A stretch of DNA of 64,000 nt from CAZRCZ01 sp964598765 (GCA_964598765.1 CAZRCZ010000023.1:1-64000); one strand, 5' to 3'. Numbered from the stretch's first letter, positions 48,291 to 56,273 are shown. Translations and numbers: made by a program. The notes: generated from the letters alone by a model not told the origin.

Positions 48291-49214
48291 CTAATCTCCC
48301 CCGCAACCGGTCTCGCTCATCTCCGCATGATACGAACTCCTCGCAAACGGCGTTGAGATCACCCACTTGAATCCTCGCTTCCGGGCTTCCGCTCCCAACT
48401 CGGCGAAAGCGTCGGGATGAATGAACTCGACGACCTCAAGTTGTTTCGGCGTGGGACGGAGGTATTGTCCGAGGGTCAAGCGGCGTACTCCCGCTTCGAG
48501 TAAATCATCCATAACCTTGAGGATTTCATCCCGCGTTTCGCCCAATCCGAGCATCATCGAGCTTTTTGCGGTGATTCCCGCATGTTGCCCCGCTTTGCGA
48601 AGAAGAGAAAGAGTATCGCCGTAATCCGAGCCGGGGCGAACTTTGCGGTAGAGCCGGGGAACCGTCTCGACGTTGTGTCCCCAAATGAATGGAGCCAACC
48701 GCGTCAAAATTTCCAGCGCCTTTTCCTGTCGTCCTCGAAAATCGGGCGTCAGCAGTTCGATCTCGATCTCGGGAATATCACGGCGCAACGTCGTCATGCA
48801 GTCCGCAAAATGCCGCGCGCCGCGATCTTCCAGATCGTCTCGATCCACGGAGGTGATAACGACATAGCGCAATTCCATCATCTTCACGGCGTCGGCGAGC
48901 CGTTCCGGTTCCGTGCGATCCACGAATCCCTTGGGTCGCCCCCCCTCGACACTGCAAAATCCGCAACGTCGCGTGCAGAGATTTCCCAAGATCAAAAAGG
49001 TCGCCGTTCCGCGACTCCAACACTCCCCTCGATTGGGGCATCGCGCGTCTTCGCAAATCGTGTTGAGACGATTCTGTCCGACCGCCCGCGCAGTGCGAAG
49101 ATAAGTTTCCCCTCCGCCCAGAGGTCGCTTGAGCCAAGGAGGAAGATGTCGACGGGATGAAGATGTGCCGGAGTCCGTAGTGGACGAAGTGGACGCGGGG
49201 GAGTGGACGATCAT
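48291..49214 (-). CDS. lipA: Lipoyl synthase
   Basis: 307 residues from MIVHSPASTSSTTDSG. Radical-SAM enzyme that inserts two sulfurs into octanoylated GcvH and 2-oxo-acid dehydrogenases. Auxiliary cluster motif CEDARCPNRGECW, radical-SAM CTRRCGFCSV, and the C-terminal RSSYHAE Ser ligand are all present; TLGQYLRPTPKQLEVVEFI is also typical. The frame is open further upstream through the riboswitch, so the start was placed at the ATG 18-20 nt after the terminator hairpin. First gene of the glycine-responsive operon. No lipB is nearby. Confidence 0.95.
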   Translation of the reverse strand: MIVHSPASTSSTTDSGTSSSRRHLPPWLKRPLGGGETYLRTARAVGQNRLNTICEDARCPNRGECWSRGTATFLILGNLCTRRCGFCSVEGGRPKGFVDRTEPERLADAVKMMELRYVVITSVDRDDLEDRGARHFADCMTTLRRDIPEIEIELLTPDFRGRQEKALEILTRLAPFIWGHNVETVPRLYRKVRPGSDYGDTLSLLRKAGQHAGITAKSSMMLGLGETRDEILKVMDDLLEAGVRRLTLGQYLRPTPKQLEVVEFIHPDAFAELGAEARKRGFKWVISTPFARSSYHAEMSETGCGGD

Positions 49215-49231
49215 CTTGAAGCCCGTTGCAA

Positions 49232-49280
49232 ATAAAAAGCGGAGGAAACGCCAACCCATCGGTTGAAGTTTCCTCCGCTC
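49232..49280 (-). terminator. Riboswitch-controlled intrinsic terminator before lipA
   Basis: On the minus strand AGCGGAGGAAAC (49279-49268) pairs perfectly with GTTTCCTCCGCT (49249-49238) around an 18-nt loop, followed by TTTTTATT. The 5' arm overlaps the 3' end of the second aptamer, so glycine binding would prevent hairpin formation and switch the operon on. Confidence 0.85.
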
Positions 49281-49495
49281 TGTCCGTTGAACCTGAGAGA
49301 TTTTGAATTCCGCTTCGTCGTGGTGGATCGGCGGAATTTCTCCTTCGGTGGGCTTGGCAAATCTCAAAGTTTCTCTTCGAGTCTTGCGGCCGCTCTCCAG
49401 AGAGCCGTCGGTTCGCGGTCCGTTGGCCTGAGAGTTTATCGGAGGTCTTTACTCCTTCGGCGGGTTCCTCGTCGGAACCTCTCTCCCGCGAACTT
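49268..49495 (-). promoter_or_regulatory. Tandem glycine riboswitch (gcvT element)
   Basis: Two consecutive glycine aptamers on the minus strand. Aptamer 1 (about 49495-49400): GCGGGAGAGAGG, GCCGAAGGAGTAA, CTCTCAGG (49434-49427), ACGGACCG and CTCTGGAGAGC. Linker, then aptamer 2 (about 49385-49268): ACTCGAAGAGAAA, CACCGAAGGAGAAA, CTCTCAGG (49299-49292) and ACGGACAGAG. These are the conserved cores of the gcvT class. In this class, cooperative glycine binding turns on glycine-cleavage genes; here the first controlled gene is lipA. Confidence 0.93.
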
Positions 49496-49517
49496 CCTGC
49501 GGCTATGTTCAAGTTCA

Positions 49518-49546
49518 TTCTTAGCTTCTTGTCCGTTTGCGGTCAA
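49518..49546 (-). promoter_or_regulatory. Sigma70-type promoter of the lipA-gcv operon
   Basis: Minus strand: -35 TTGACC (49541-49546), 17-bp spacer, -10 TAAGAA(T) (49518-49523). The start of transcription would be near 49510, just upstream of the first aptamer. Confidence 0.7.
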
Positions 49547-49639
49547 GGCCAATCGGCGATGAATTCAGGAGCAAATCTCCGCTCGCTTTTTACGTGCTTT
49601 GGCATTTGAAAAATGTAAAATGCGCTTATGGCGTTTAGG

Positions 49640-49733
49640 ATATTCACCACGGAGACACAGAGAGGTTATCTCAATGCGAGATGCCGATTTCCCATCTTCT
49701 CTTGGTCTCTGGGGTGAATTTCTTATCGAAGAC
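49640..49733. repeat. CACCACGGAGACACAGAG inverted repeat
   Basis: ATTCACCACGGAGACACAGA at 49646-49665 and, inverted, TTGGTCTCTGGGGTGAATTT at about 49703-49722. Imperfect hairpin of the dispersed family. Confidence 0.6.
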
Positions 49734-49741
49734 AAGAAACG

Positions 49742-51067
49742 ATGCGATTTTGCGATTTTCCAAAGATTACGACGATTATTTTTTTCATCTTGATGGTCGC
49801 CATGCTTCGCGCCGAAGACTGGCCCGAGTGGCGAGGCAAGGGGAGACTCGGCGTCTGGAATGAATCGGGCATCATGGAAAAATTTCCGGAGAGGGGATTG
49901 ACCTTCGATTGGCGTGTGCCGATTCACGGCGGGTATGCCGGTCCCGCCGTTGCCGAGGGACGGGTCTTCGTCACCGATTTTGTTCCCGCCCAATCTTATG
50001 GCGTTCAAGGCGTCGAACGCGCGATCTGCCTCGAAGAGAAAACCGGAAAAATTCTTTGGACGGTTCAGTGGGACGTCAACTACGGAAGCCTCAGCTACAA
50101 TTTCGGTCCCCGCGCCACGCCGACGGTGGATGAGGATCGCGTTTACACGCTCGGCGCGATGGGATTGTTGCAGTGTCTCAACGCCAAGACAGGCGAGATC
50201 ATTTGGAAAAAAGATTACGTCGTGGATTACGGGACTCAGGTTCCGACGTGGGGCATGACCGCCGCGCCATTGGTGGAAGGGGACAAATTGATTTGTCTCG
50301 TCGGCGGCGCGAACAACGCCAAAGTCATGGCTTTCGACAAGATGTCCGGAAAGGAAATCTGGCGCGCGCTTTCGTCCGATTCCGAGCCGGGCTATGTCCA
50401 GCCGATCTTGATCGAGTCGGGAGGCGCGCGCCAACTGATCATCTGGCATCCCACCGCGCTTTCGTCGCTCAATCCCGTCAACGGTTCGGTCTATTGGGAG
50501 CAACCGTTTGCGATCAAAATGAACGCGCCGCTCGCCACGCCCGTGCGAGACGGCTCCAAGTTGTTCGTCTCGGCGTTTTACAACGGCCCGATGATGATGG
50601 AACTGGACGGATCAAAACCGGCGGCGCAGTTGCTCTGGAAGGGGAAAAGCAACAGTGAGATCAAAACCGACGGTCTGCATTGCTGTCATTCCACTCCCGC
50701 CATCAAGGATGGTTACATCTACGGTGTTTGTAGCTACGGCCAATTTCGATGCCTCAACGCGCAGACAGGCGAGCGCGTTTGGGAGAGCATGGAGATCACG
50801 AAGGAAAACAAACGCTGGGCGTCGGCGTTCATCGTCCGGCATGAGGACAAATTCTTCCTGAACAACGACCGGGGCGAATTGATCATCGCCGATCTGAAAC
50901 CCGACGGTTATCATGAAATCAGCCGGACCAAACTGATTGATCCGACCACGGGTAGCGCGGGAAAGCGCGATCTGGAATTCGTCAATTGGACGCATCCGGC
51001 CTACGCGAACAAACACCTCGTCACGCGCAACGACAAAGAGATTATTCGGGCGTCGCTGGAAAAATGA
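49742..51067 (+). CDS. Exported PQQ-type beta-propeller protein
   Basis: 441 residues. Signal segment (TTIIFFILMVAMLRAEDWPE) then repeated propeller blades with the PQQ-repeat pattern V-x-x-LDAKTGKxxW: ICLEEKTGKILWTVQWDVNY, CLNAKTGEIIWKKDYV, AFDKMSGKEIWRALSSDSE, CLNAQTGERVWESMEITK. About seven blades. The opening AEDWPEWRGKGRLGVWNE is typical of the large Planctomycetes/Verrucomicrobia family of PQQ-binding-like proteins, most without proven cofactor. An enzymatic role (alcohol-dehydrogenase type) is not supported by catalytic residues I can see. Alone on its transcript. Confidence 0.8.
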   Translation: MRFCDFPKITTIIFFILMVAMLRAEDWPEWRGKGRLGVWNESGIMEKFPERGLTFDWRVPIHGGYAGPAVAEGRVFVTDFVPAQSYGVQGVERAICLEEKTGKILWTVQWDVNYGSLSYNFGPRATPTVDEDRVYTLGAMGLLQCLNAKTGEIIWKKDYVVDYGTQVPTWGMTAAPLVEGDKLICLVGGANNAKVMAFDKMSGKEIWRALSSDSEPGYVQPILIESGGARQLIIWHPTALSSLNPVNGSVYWEQPFAIKMNAPLATPVRDGSKLFVSAFYNGPMMMELDGSKPAAQLLWKGKSNSEIKTDGLHCCHSTPAIKDGYIYGVCSYGQFRCLNAQTGERVWESMEITKENKRWASAFIVRHEDKFFLNNDRGELIIADLKPDGYHEISRTKLIDPTTGSAGKRDLEFVNWTHPAYANKHLVTRNDKEIIRASLEK

Positions 51068-51301
51068 AAATTCATCACAGAGACACAGAGAGGTGGTTGG
51101 CGGGGGGACGGTATTCGGGAAAATAAAGGCTATAAGGTTTCCAAGCAAGACGACAATATTTGTGAGCCTTAGTTTGGCGTAAATCTTTTTTATGATTTCT
51201 CCACATGCTCGTTTATCTTTTGTATCAACTTCAATTCATTCCAGAGTCCTCCCTGTGTCTCTGTGGTGAATCATCGTATTGAATAAAGGGAGAACAATAA
51301 A
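51068..51301. repeat. Inverted repeat CATCACAGAGACACAGAGAG ... CTCCCTGTGTCTCTGTGGTG
   Basis: Arms near 51074-51095 and 51250-51270, bounding 155 bp of AT-richer non-coding DNA. Same family as the other CACAGAG repeats. Confidence 0.65.
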
Positions 51302-52441
51302 ATGATGCCTCGCATGAAACCCAAAACCGCGCTTCTAATTGCCACCCGCAAAGGGGCGTTTATTTTGCGCGCCGATGCCGCCCGAAAAAATTGGAAGCTC
51401 TCCGATCCGATTTTTCTAGGCCATGTGATTCATCACATGGTTCAAGACCCGCGTGATCCGAAGACGATTCTGATCGCCGCTCGAACCGGACATTTGGGAC
51501 CAACCGTTTATCGCTCGCACGATTTCGGCAGGACGTGGACCGAGGCGCAAAACCCCCCGGCCTTCCACAAAGCACCGGAAGGACAGACGGGTCGCGTCGT
51601 GGATCACGTCTTCTGGCTGACGCCCGGTCACCTTTCCGAACCGGGAGTTTGGCTTGCGGGGACGTCGCCTCACGGCGTCTTCCGCTCGGAGGACGGCGGC
51701 GCGACATGGGAAGGAGTGGATGGATTTAATGAGAATCCGAAACGATCGAGTTGGTGCGGCGGCGACCCGACCCCAGACGGACCCAAACTCCACTCGATTC
51801 AGATTGATCCACGCGACCGTAATCACATTTATCTTGGGCTTTCCAGCGGCGGCGTAATGGAAACGACCGACGGCGGGAAAGATTGGAGACACCTCATCAA
51901 GGGTTTGGACGTCGTTGCGGGATTTGACGTCAAGGATCCCTTGGTTCACGATCCCCATTGCGTCCGGCTTCATCCTCTCGCGCCCGACCGTCTCTACCAG
52001 CAAAATCACTGCGGCATTTACCGGCTGGATCGTCCGTCGGAGGAATGGATTCGCATTGGCCGCAACATGCCGAAGGCCGTCGGCGACGTCGGATTTTCCG
52101 TCGTTCTTCACCCGCGCGATCCCGACACCTGTTGGGTTTTCCCGATGGATGGAACCGAGGTCTGGCCGCGAACGAGTCCGGGGGGCAAGCCTGCGGTTTA
52201 TGCCACGCGCGACGCGGGCGAAACGTGGCGGCGGCTGGATCGCGGTCTTCCCCGCAAACACGCTTGGTTCAGCGTCAAGCGCCAAGCCATGACCGCCGAC
52301 GAACTCGATCCCGTCGGCATTTATTTCGGCGCGACGCACGGCGAGGTGTGGGGAAGCCGCGACGAGGGAAAAAATTGGTCGTGCCTTGCGCGGTATCTCC
52401 CGCATATTTACGCGGTCGAGACGGCGCGGATGGCGCGCTAG
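51302..52441 (+). CDS. BNR/sialidase-like beta-propeller protein (cytoplasmic)
   Basis: 379 residues, no signal peptide. Several Asp-box or BNR repeats (S-x-D-x-G-x-T-W): YRSHDFGRTWTEAQ, FRSEDGGATWEGVD, METTDGGKDWRHLIK, YATRDAGETWRRLD, WGSRDEGKNWSCLA. Five or more blades of a six-bladed propeller. Catalytic residues of true sialidases (Arg triad, Tyr/Glu pair) are not evident and the protein has no export signal, so an exo-sialidase role is unlikely. The next gene, 4 bp downstream, encodes a MoaD-like protein; the coupling suggests a joint function that I cannot name. GGGAG precedes the ATG at 9 nt. Confidence 0.8.
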   Translation: MMPRMKPKTALLIATRKGAFILRADAARKNWKLSDPIFLGHVIHHMVQDPRDPKTILIAARTGHLGPTVYRSHDFGRTWTEAQNPPAFHKAPEGQTGRVVDHVFWLTPGHLSEPGVWLAGTSPHGVFRSEDGGATWEGVDGFNENPKRSSWCGGDPTPDGPKLHSIQIDPRDRNHIYLGLSSGGVMETTDGGKDWRHLIKGLDVVAGFDVKDPLVHDPHCVRLHPLAPDRLYQQNHCGIYRLDRPSEEWIRIGRNMPKAVGDVGFSVVLHPRDPDTCWVFPMDGTEVWPRTSPGGKPAVYATRDAGETWRRLDRGLPRKHAWFSVKRQAMTADELDPVGIYFGATHGEVWGSRDEGKNWSCLARYLPHIYAVETARMAR

Positions 52442-52445
52442 GCCC

Positions 52446-52706
52446 ATGCGCGTTATTATTCCCTCTGCGCTTCATTCCTATACCGGCGGCATGAAAGAAG
52501 TTGAGGCCTCCGGCGCGACACTGGCCGAGTTGATCGTCGAACTCGATCGGAAGTATCCCGGATTTCGTTTTCGCGTTGTGGACGAGCAGGATTCAATTCG
52601 TCCGCACATTCGAATCACGATCAACTGCGAGATTGCGCGGAATCTTGACGCCAAGATCAAACCTGACGATCAAGTCGCGCTGATCATGGCGTTCAGCGGA
52701 GGTTAA
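52446..52706 (+). CDS. MoaD/ThiS-family ubiquitin-like sulfur-carrier protein
   Basis: 86 residues. Beta-grasp fold with DRKYPGFRFRVVDEQDSIRP and the C-terminal Gly-Gly (ALIMAFSGG) that is adenylated and thiocarboxylated in MoaD, ThiS and CysO. Could serve molybdopterin, thiamine or cysteine synthesis, or be a dedicated carrier for the propeller protein upstream. No moaE, moeB or thiF is in the window; thiG at 56.3 kb is 3.5 kb away and unlinked by transcription. Start ATG at 52446 is 4 bp after the preceding stop. Confidence 0.8.
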   Translation: MRVIIPSALHSYTGGMKEVEASGATLAELIVELDRKYPGFRFRVVDEQDSIRPHIRITINCEIARNLDAKIKPDDQVALIMAFSGG

Positions 52707-52719
52707 TGAAGTTTAAGGT

Positions 52720-52812
52720 TCGAATGTTCACCACAGAGGCACAGAGAGGACGTTTGCAACGCAAAACCGTTGTCACAAACTTCTCTGTGCCTCTGTGTCT
52801 CCGTGGTGAATC
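52720..52812. repeat. Inverted repeat TTCACCACAGAGGCACAGAG ... CTCTGTGCCTCTGTGTCTCC
   Basis: Arms at 52728-52751 and about 52780-52810, the cleanest copy of this dispersed family: the two arms can form a stem of over 20 bp. It lies at a convergent gene junction, where it could also act as a bidirectional transcription stop. Confidence 0.7.
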
Positions 52813-54603
52813 CTATGGCTTGCTGGATCGCTGGGTGTAACGAATTCTCAACCTTACCGTTCCCTCACCGCGATTGGCGGTGGTTCCTCCCGTCGTCGCG
52901 GTTGCGCCTCCCGATGGCTGAACGTCTTCGGCCGTAATTTCATAATCCTCGAAGAATTGAGTGTCGAGTTCGCGCAGGGTGATCGTGCTGACCTGCGTGC
53001 CGGTGTTGATGGAGAGTTCACATTCGTCGTCGTTGCGGTCGTTGGGATCATTCTCCTCGACGCGCATGAGGCGGATGCGAAGATCATGGAACGTGAATTG
53101 ATCGCCGCGTCGCAAACGACGCATGACCTCCTCGCCGCCCCGTTTGGTCTCGGATGGATTTTGCGCTCCGAGAACCTCGGCAAGGTCCGACGCCATTTGT
53201 TCGGCGACCGCGTGACTCAATCGAAGAACGTTTTGATGCTTTTCGTGGCGCAATTCGGGAAGCGAGTCGATAAACTTGCCGACGCGTTGGATATTATCCG
53301 GCGTGTCCACGAGGGTCATTTGAAGCGAGGCCGTGTCAAACCACATGCGTCGCCCTTCGGCTTGCGCCGCCTTAATCCCGTTTTGCGAATAGAGAAAAGT
53401 CTGCACCGACTCCACGATCCGGTTGGTGAAGGCGTTGATTTGGTCCGGATTCGAGGATTCGACGTCGCGCGGAACAAGACTGAAATTGACGATTTCCATT
53501 TGGTGGTCCCGCAAGTTAGCGACAAACTTCTTGTCCAATAACAGTTCTTCGGTCTTGGAGATATTTTCCGGCGTGTCGCGCACGATCAAATCCGATCCGT
53601 CAATATAGACCTTCCGTTCGAGACTTGAAGGAAGCGTGCTGTCCGCGGCAATCATCGCGTTCACCAGCGCTTTGATCTTTGATCCATCCTCCGCGCGGAT
53701 TTTGTAGATGCGCGTTTCCAAATCGCCAGTCGGAGCGCGATCCAGCGTTTCGAGGAATTCCGCTGTCTTCTTGATCTGCGCCGACGTGCCGACGACAATC
53801 AGCGACCTCTGCGATTCGTCGAGTCTTAGCTCCGATCCTTTGGCGACGGATGAGGCGGGACCCCAAACCGCTCGTTGAAGTTCGCCGCTTGCGATCAACG
53901 TCCGAACTTTCTTCATCTGATCCGAAGAGAGAGCAAAAATGCGAGTTGCCGACGAGGGGCGGATTGCAATTACGCCCTTCTCATCCATCTCCCAAGCCAA
54001 TCCGCTCGGTTTCAGCGCGGCGTCGAGAACTTCGCCCAGCGGTTTGTCCGTGAAATTGACCATCACGTCGGTCTGCGCTCCGGCGGCGATGGAGTATTGA
54101 AATTCGTGAGGAGTGGAGAACGAAAGATCCCGCATGAATTCGCCGAGGGGAATGGGATGTTCGGTTGATATGGTCACCGGGGAAATGAGGAGGTTCCGAT
54201 TCAGCTTATTCCGCGCGGTGACTTTGTCGTTAGTCTCCTTTGAGGCGGTTAATCTTTCAAACTCGCTCCGCGTTTCCGCCAAGAAGGTCGTCGCCCGCTT
54301 GTCGCCGGGGGCAAGCTTTAACATTAGTGTCCATGTCTCTCTCGCGCCGGGCAAGTCGCCCCGATGGTATTGCTCCAAGGCGTGACGATGAAGCCCGTCC
54401 AATTGGGATCGGATTTGCGCTCGCGTCGGCGGGTTTGACGCGGGAGATGGAGGTTCATCCAAACCCGACGCCAGCGCTCCCTTGAGAATCGCCAACAGAA
54501 TGAGACACAGAGAAAACAGAGAGCTCGGACCAGAGGAAGATCTTGGTGCGGGAATCTTCGCGCTTCCCGCCTCCTCTGCTGATCTAAAGTTTATCGCCTT
54601 CAT
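52813..54603 (-). CDS. Exported protein with secretin N-domains but no secretin pore
   Basis: 596 residues. Signal segment (SSLFSLCLILLAILKGALAS), a TPR-like stretch (HALEQYHRGDLPGARETWTL), an STN-like N0 domain (about 150-215, FTDKPLGEVLDAALKPSGLA then WEMDEKGVIAIRP), and three or more N1/KH-like secretin subdomains (LRLDESQRSLIVVGTSAQIK, KVYIDGSDLIVRDTPENISK, FDTASLQMTLVDTPDNIQRV). The beta-barrel secretin domain that normally follows is absent; the C-terminus is instead a short Gly/Thr-rich strand region (ATATTGGTTANRGEG). Probably a periplasmic scaffold related to type II/IV secretion assemblies. Divergent from the nikR gene. Confidence 0.7.
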   Translation of the reverse strand: MKAINFRSAEEAGSAKIPAPRSSSGPSSLFSLCLILLAILKGALASGLDEPPSPASNPPTRAQIRSQLDGLHRHALEQYHRGDLPGARETWTLMLKLAPGDKRATTFLAETRSEFERLTASKETNDKVTARNKLNRNLLISPVTISTEHPIPLGEFMRDLSFSTPHEFQYSIAAGAQTDVMVNFTDKPLGEVLDAALKPSGLAWEMDEKGVIAIRPSSATRIFALSSDQMKKVRTLIASGELQRAVWGPASSVAKGSELRLDESQRSLIVVGTSAQIKKTAEFLETLDRAPTGDLETRIYKIRAEDGSKIKALVNAMIAADSTLPSSLERKVYIDGSDLIVRDTPENISKTEELLLDKKFVANLRDHQMEIVNFSLVPRDVESSNPDQINAFTNRIVESVQTFLYSQNGIKAAQAEGRRMWFDTASLQMTLVDTPDNIQRVGKFIDSLPELRHEKHQNVLRLSHAVAEQMASDLAEVLGAQNPSETKRGGEEVMRRLRRGDQFTFHDLRIRLMRVEENDPNDRNDDECELSINTGTQVSTITLRELDTQFFEDYEITAEDVQPSGGATATTGGTTANRGEGTVRLRIRYTQRSSKP

Positions 54604-54693
54604 GTCTTGTCTCCCTTCCAGCAGGAGGTGAAAGTTCTTCCATCGGTCACGTCTCCATGTTATACCCGCACCCGGCGTTCGGGGAAGATGGAA

Positions 54694-55110
54694 ATGTCCA
54701 AACTTTCAAGATTGAGCTTCACCATCGAGGATTCGCTCCTCAAGGAGATGGAGCGGCTGGTTAAGCAACGCCGCTACGCCAACCGCTCCGAATTCATCCG
54801 CGACATGATCCGCGCCGAGTTGGTGGAGCAGGAGTGGTCCGCGGGAGAAGAGGCTCTCGGCACGATCACGCTGATTTACAATCATCATTTTCACCATTTG
54901 AACGAAAAACTGACCGAACTCCAGCACGAGCATTTCGGGACCGTCATGGCGACGACGCACATTCACTTGGACAAGCATCTCTGCGCCGAGATGATCATGC
55001 TCCGGGGAAACGCGAATCAAATCCGCCAACTCGCCGATCTCATGCGCCAGCAAAAAGGGGTTCTCCACGCCGCGCTCTCAATGAGTTCGACGGGGAAAAA
55101 TTTGATATAA
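54694..55110 (+). CDS. nikR: Nickel-responsive transcriptional regulator NikR
   Basis: 138 residues. N-terminal ribbon-helix-helix DNA-binding domain (RLSFTIEDSLLKEMERLVKQ and RRYANRSEFIRDMIRAELV) and C-terminal ACT-like nickel domain. All four high-affinity ligands are present in the E. coli spacing: His in LQHEHFG (His76), then THIHLDKHLC with His87, His89 and Cys95. NikR represses nickel-uptake genes when nickel is bound. Start at 54694 (MSKLSRLSF) because GGGGA lies 8 nt upstream; the ATG two codons earlier is possible. No nickel transporter or hydrogenase/urease gene is in the window and no GTATGA-N16-TCATAC operator is visible nearby. Confidence 0.9.
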   Translation: MSKLSRLSFTIEDSLLKEMERLVKQRRYANRSEFIRDMIRAELVEQEWSAGEEALGTITLIYNHHFHHLNEKLTELQHEHFGTVMATTHIHLDKHLCAEMIMLRGNANQIRQLADLMRQQKGVLHAALSMSSTGKNLI

Positions 55111-55158
55111 GAAAGATCCGCTTAATTCGCGTTGTTTCGCGTGCTTCGCGGGCTATAG

Positions 55159-56049
55159 CTAAACTTTCAAACTCTGCCCCGTGATCTTCTCATAAATTTC
55201 CAAATACCGCTTGGACGTTTGCTCGATCACTTCCGTCGGCAATTTCGGCGGCGGGGGCTGTTTGTTCCAGTTGAGCGTTTCCAGATAATCGCGCACGTAT
55301 TGTTTGTCGAAGGAAATCGGCTCCCCCTGTTCGGAGACCGATCCCTTGACCCAAAACCGTGACGAATCGGGCGTCAGAGCTTCGTCAGTAAGGATCAACT
55401 TGTCGTCGAGAAATCCGAATTCAAATTTTGTGTCGGCCAGAACGATTCCCTTCGCGTCCAGTAGATCGTAGGCGAATTGATACAGCTTGATGCTCGTCGC
55501 GCGGGCCGCTTCCGCCGCCTCGCGCCCGACGCGCTCGGCCATCTGGCCGAAGGTGATGTTCTCGTCGTGGCCCGTTTCCGCCTTGGTCGCGGGAGTGAAG
55601 ATCGGTTGTTCCAATCGGCTCCGGCGTTTGAGTCCCTTCGGCAGTTGGATGCCGGTGACTTGGCCGTTGGCCTGATATTCCTTCCACGCCGAGCCTTCGA
55701 GGTAGCCGCGCACGACGCACTCGATCGGCATGACCTTCGCTTTCTTGCAGAGGGTGGCGCGCCCGCGCAGGAACTCAAACCGCTTGAGCGTGTCGGGGAA
55801 TGTGGCGTAATCGGCGGTGATGAAATGATTCTCGATGATTCCGCGCGTCCGCTCAAACCAGAAGGCGGAAAGTTGCGTCAGAACTTCCCCCTTGTGCGGA
55901 ATGCCCTCGTTGAAAACAACGTCGAAGGCGGAAATCCGGTCGGTGGCGACGAGGACAAGCTTGTCCTCAAATTCGTAAATATCGCGGACTTTGCCGGTGG
56001 ATTTTCGTTGGATGCTTTGAAGATCGGTTTGCGTAATGACGGCGGTCAT
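55159..56049 (-). CDS. purC: Phosphoribosylaminoimidazole-succinocarboxamide synthase
   Basis: 296 residues. ATP-dependent ligation of aspartate to CAIR in purine synthesis. Signatures: GKVRDIYEFEDKLVLVATDR, ISAFDVVFNEGIPHKGEVL, CVVRGYLEGSAWKEY, PIFTPATKAETGHDENITF, GIVLADTKFEFGFLDDKLIL, DEALTPDSSRFW. The ATG at 56049 (MTAVITQTD) fits the GGAGG site better than the ATG three codons upstream, which abuts it. Length is that of the longer bacterial/yeast-type enzymes. Single gene. Confidence 0.96.
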   Translation of the reverse strand: MTAVITQTDLQSIQRKSTGKVRDIYEFEDKLVLVATDRISAFDVVFNEGIPHKGEVLTQLSAFWFERTRGIIENHFITADYATFPDTLKRFEFLRGRATLCKKAKVMPIECVVRGYLEGSAWKEYQANGQVTGIQLPKGLKRRSRLEQPIFTPATKAETGHDENITFGQMAERVGREAAEAARATSIKLYQFAYDLLDAKGIVLADTKFEFGFLDDKLILTDEALTPDSSRFWVKGSVSEQGEPISFDKQYVRDYLETLNWNKQPPPPKLPTEVIEQTSKRYLEIYEKITGQSLKV

Positions 56050-56106
56050 AAGATTCATTTCCTCCAGAAACTTCTTTTAACCCAAATCGGCGGGATTGAA
56101 AAGAAA

Positions 56107-56212
56107 TTAAACACCAAGACGCGAAGACACAAAGTTTCACAAAGCCGGATTCTTTCGTTCTGGTTCCTTCTTTGCGGGGCTTTGTGACTTCGTGTCTTGG
56201 TGTTTAATCAGA
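56107..56212. repeat. Inverted repeat TTAAACACCAAGACGCGAAG ... CTTCGTGTCTTGGTGTTTAA
   Basis: Left arm ATTAAACACCAAGACGCGAA then GACACAAAGT; right arm TTTGTGACTTCGTGTCTTGG then TGTTTAATC. The arms could pair over about 30 bp. Lies between the divergent purC and thiG genes; related in style to the plsY-terminal repeat. Confidence 0.7.
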
Positions 56213-56273
56213 AGGATGTCTGGTTGCGTCTCCCGTTCGTCATGATTACAATTCAAGTCATGGAATATCGAGC

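Larger units (their letters stand above)
49215..49741. other. Regulatory intergenic region of the gcv operon and PQQ-propeller gene
   Basis: 527 bp between divergent genes. On the minus strand: sigma70-type promoter, tandem glycine riboswitch, terminator. On the + side (49640-49735): an imperfect inverted CACCACGGAGACACAGAGAG / CTCTGGGGTGAA repeat before the propeller gene. No protein gene. Confidence 0.8.

Noticed and set aside
48778..49518. 246-residue open frame through the riboswitch region
   Set aside because: It is an out-of-frame shadow of lipA continuing into the glycine riboswitch and terminator; structure explains the sequence there.
56213..56273. Possible TPP riboswitch before thiG
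   Set aside because: The leader after the inverted repeat is only about 60 nt and lacks the CTGAGA and related THI-box cores.
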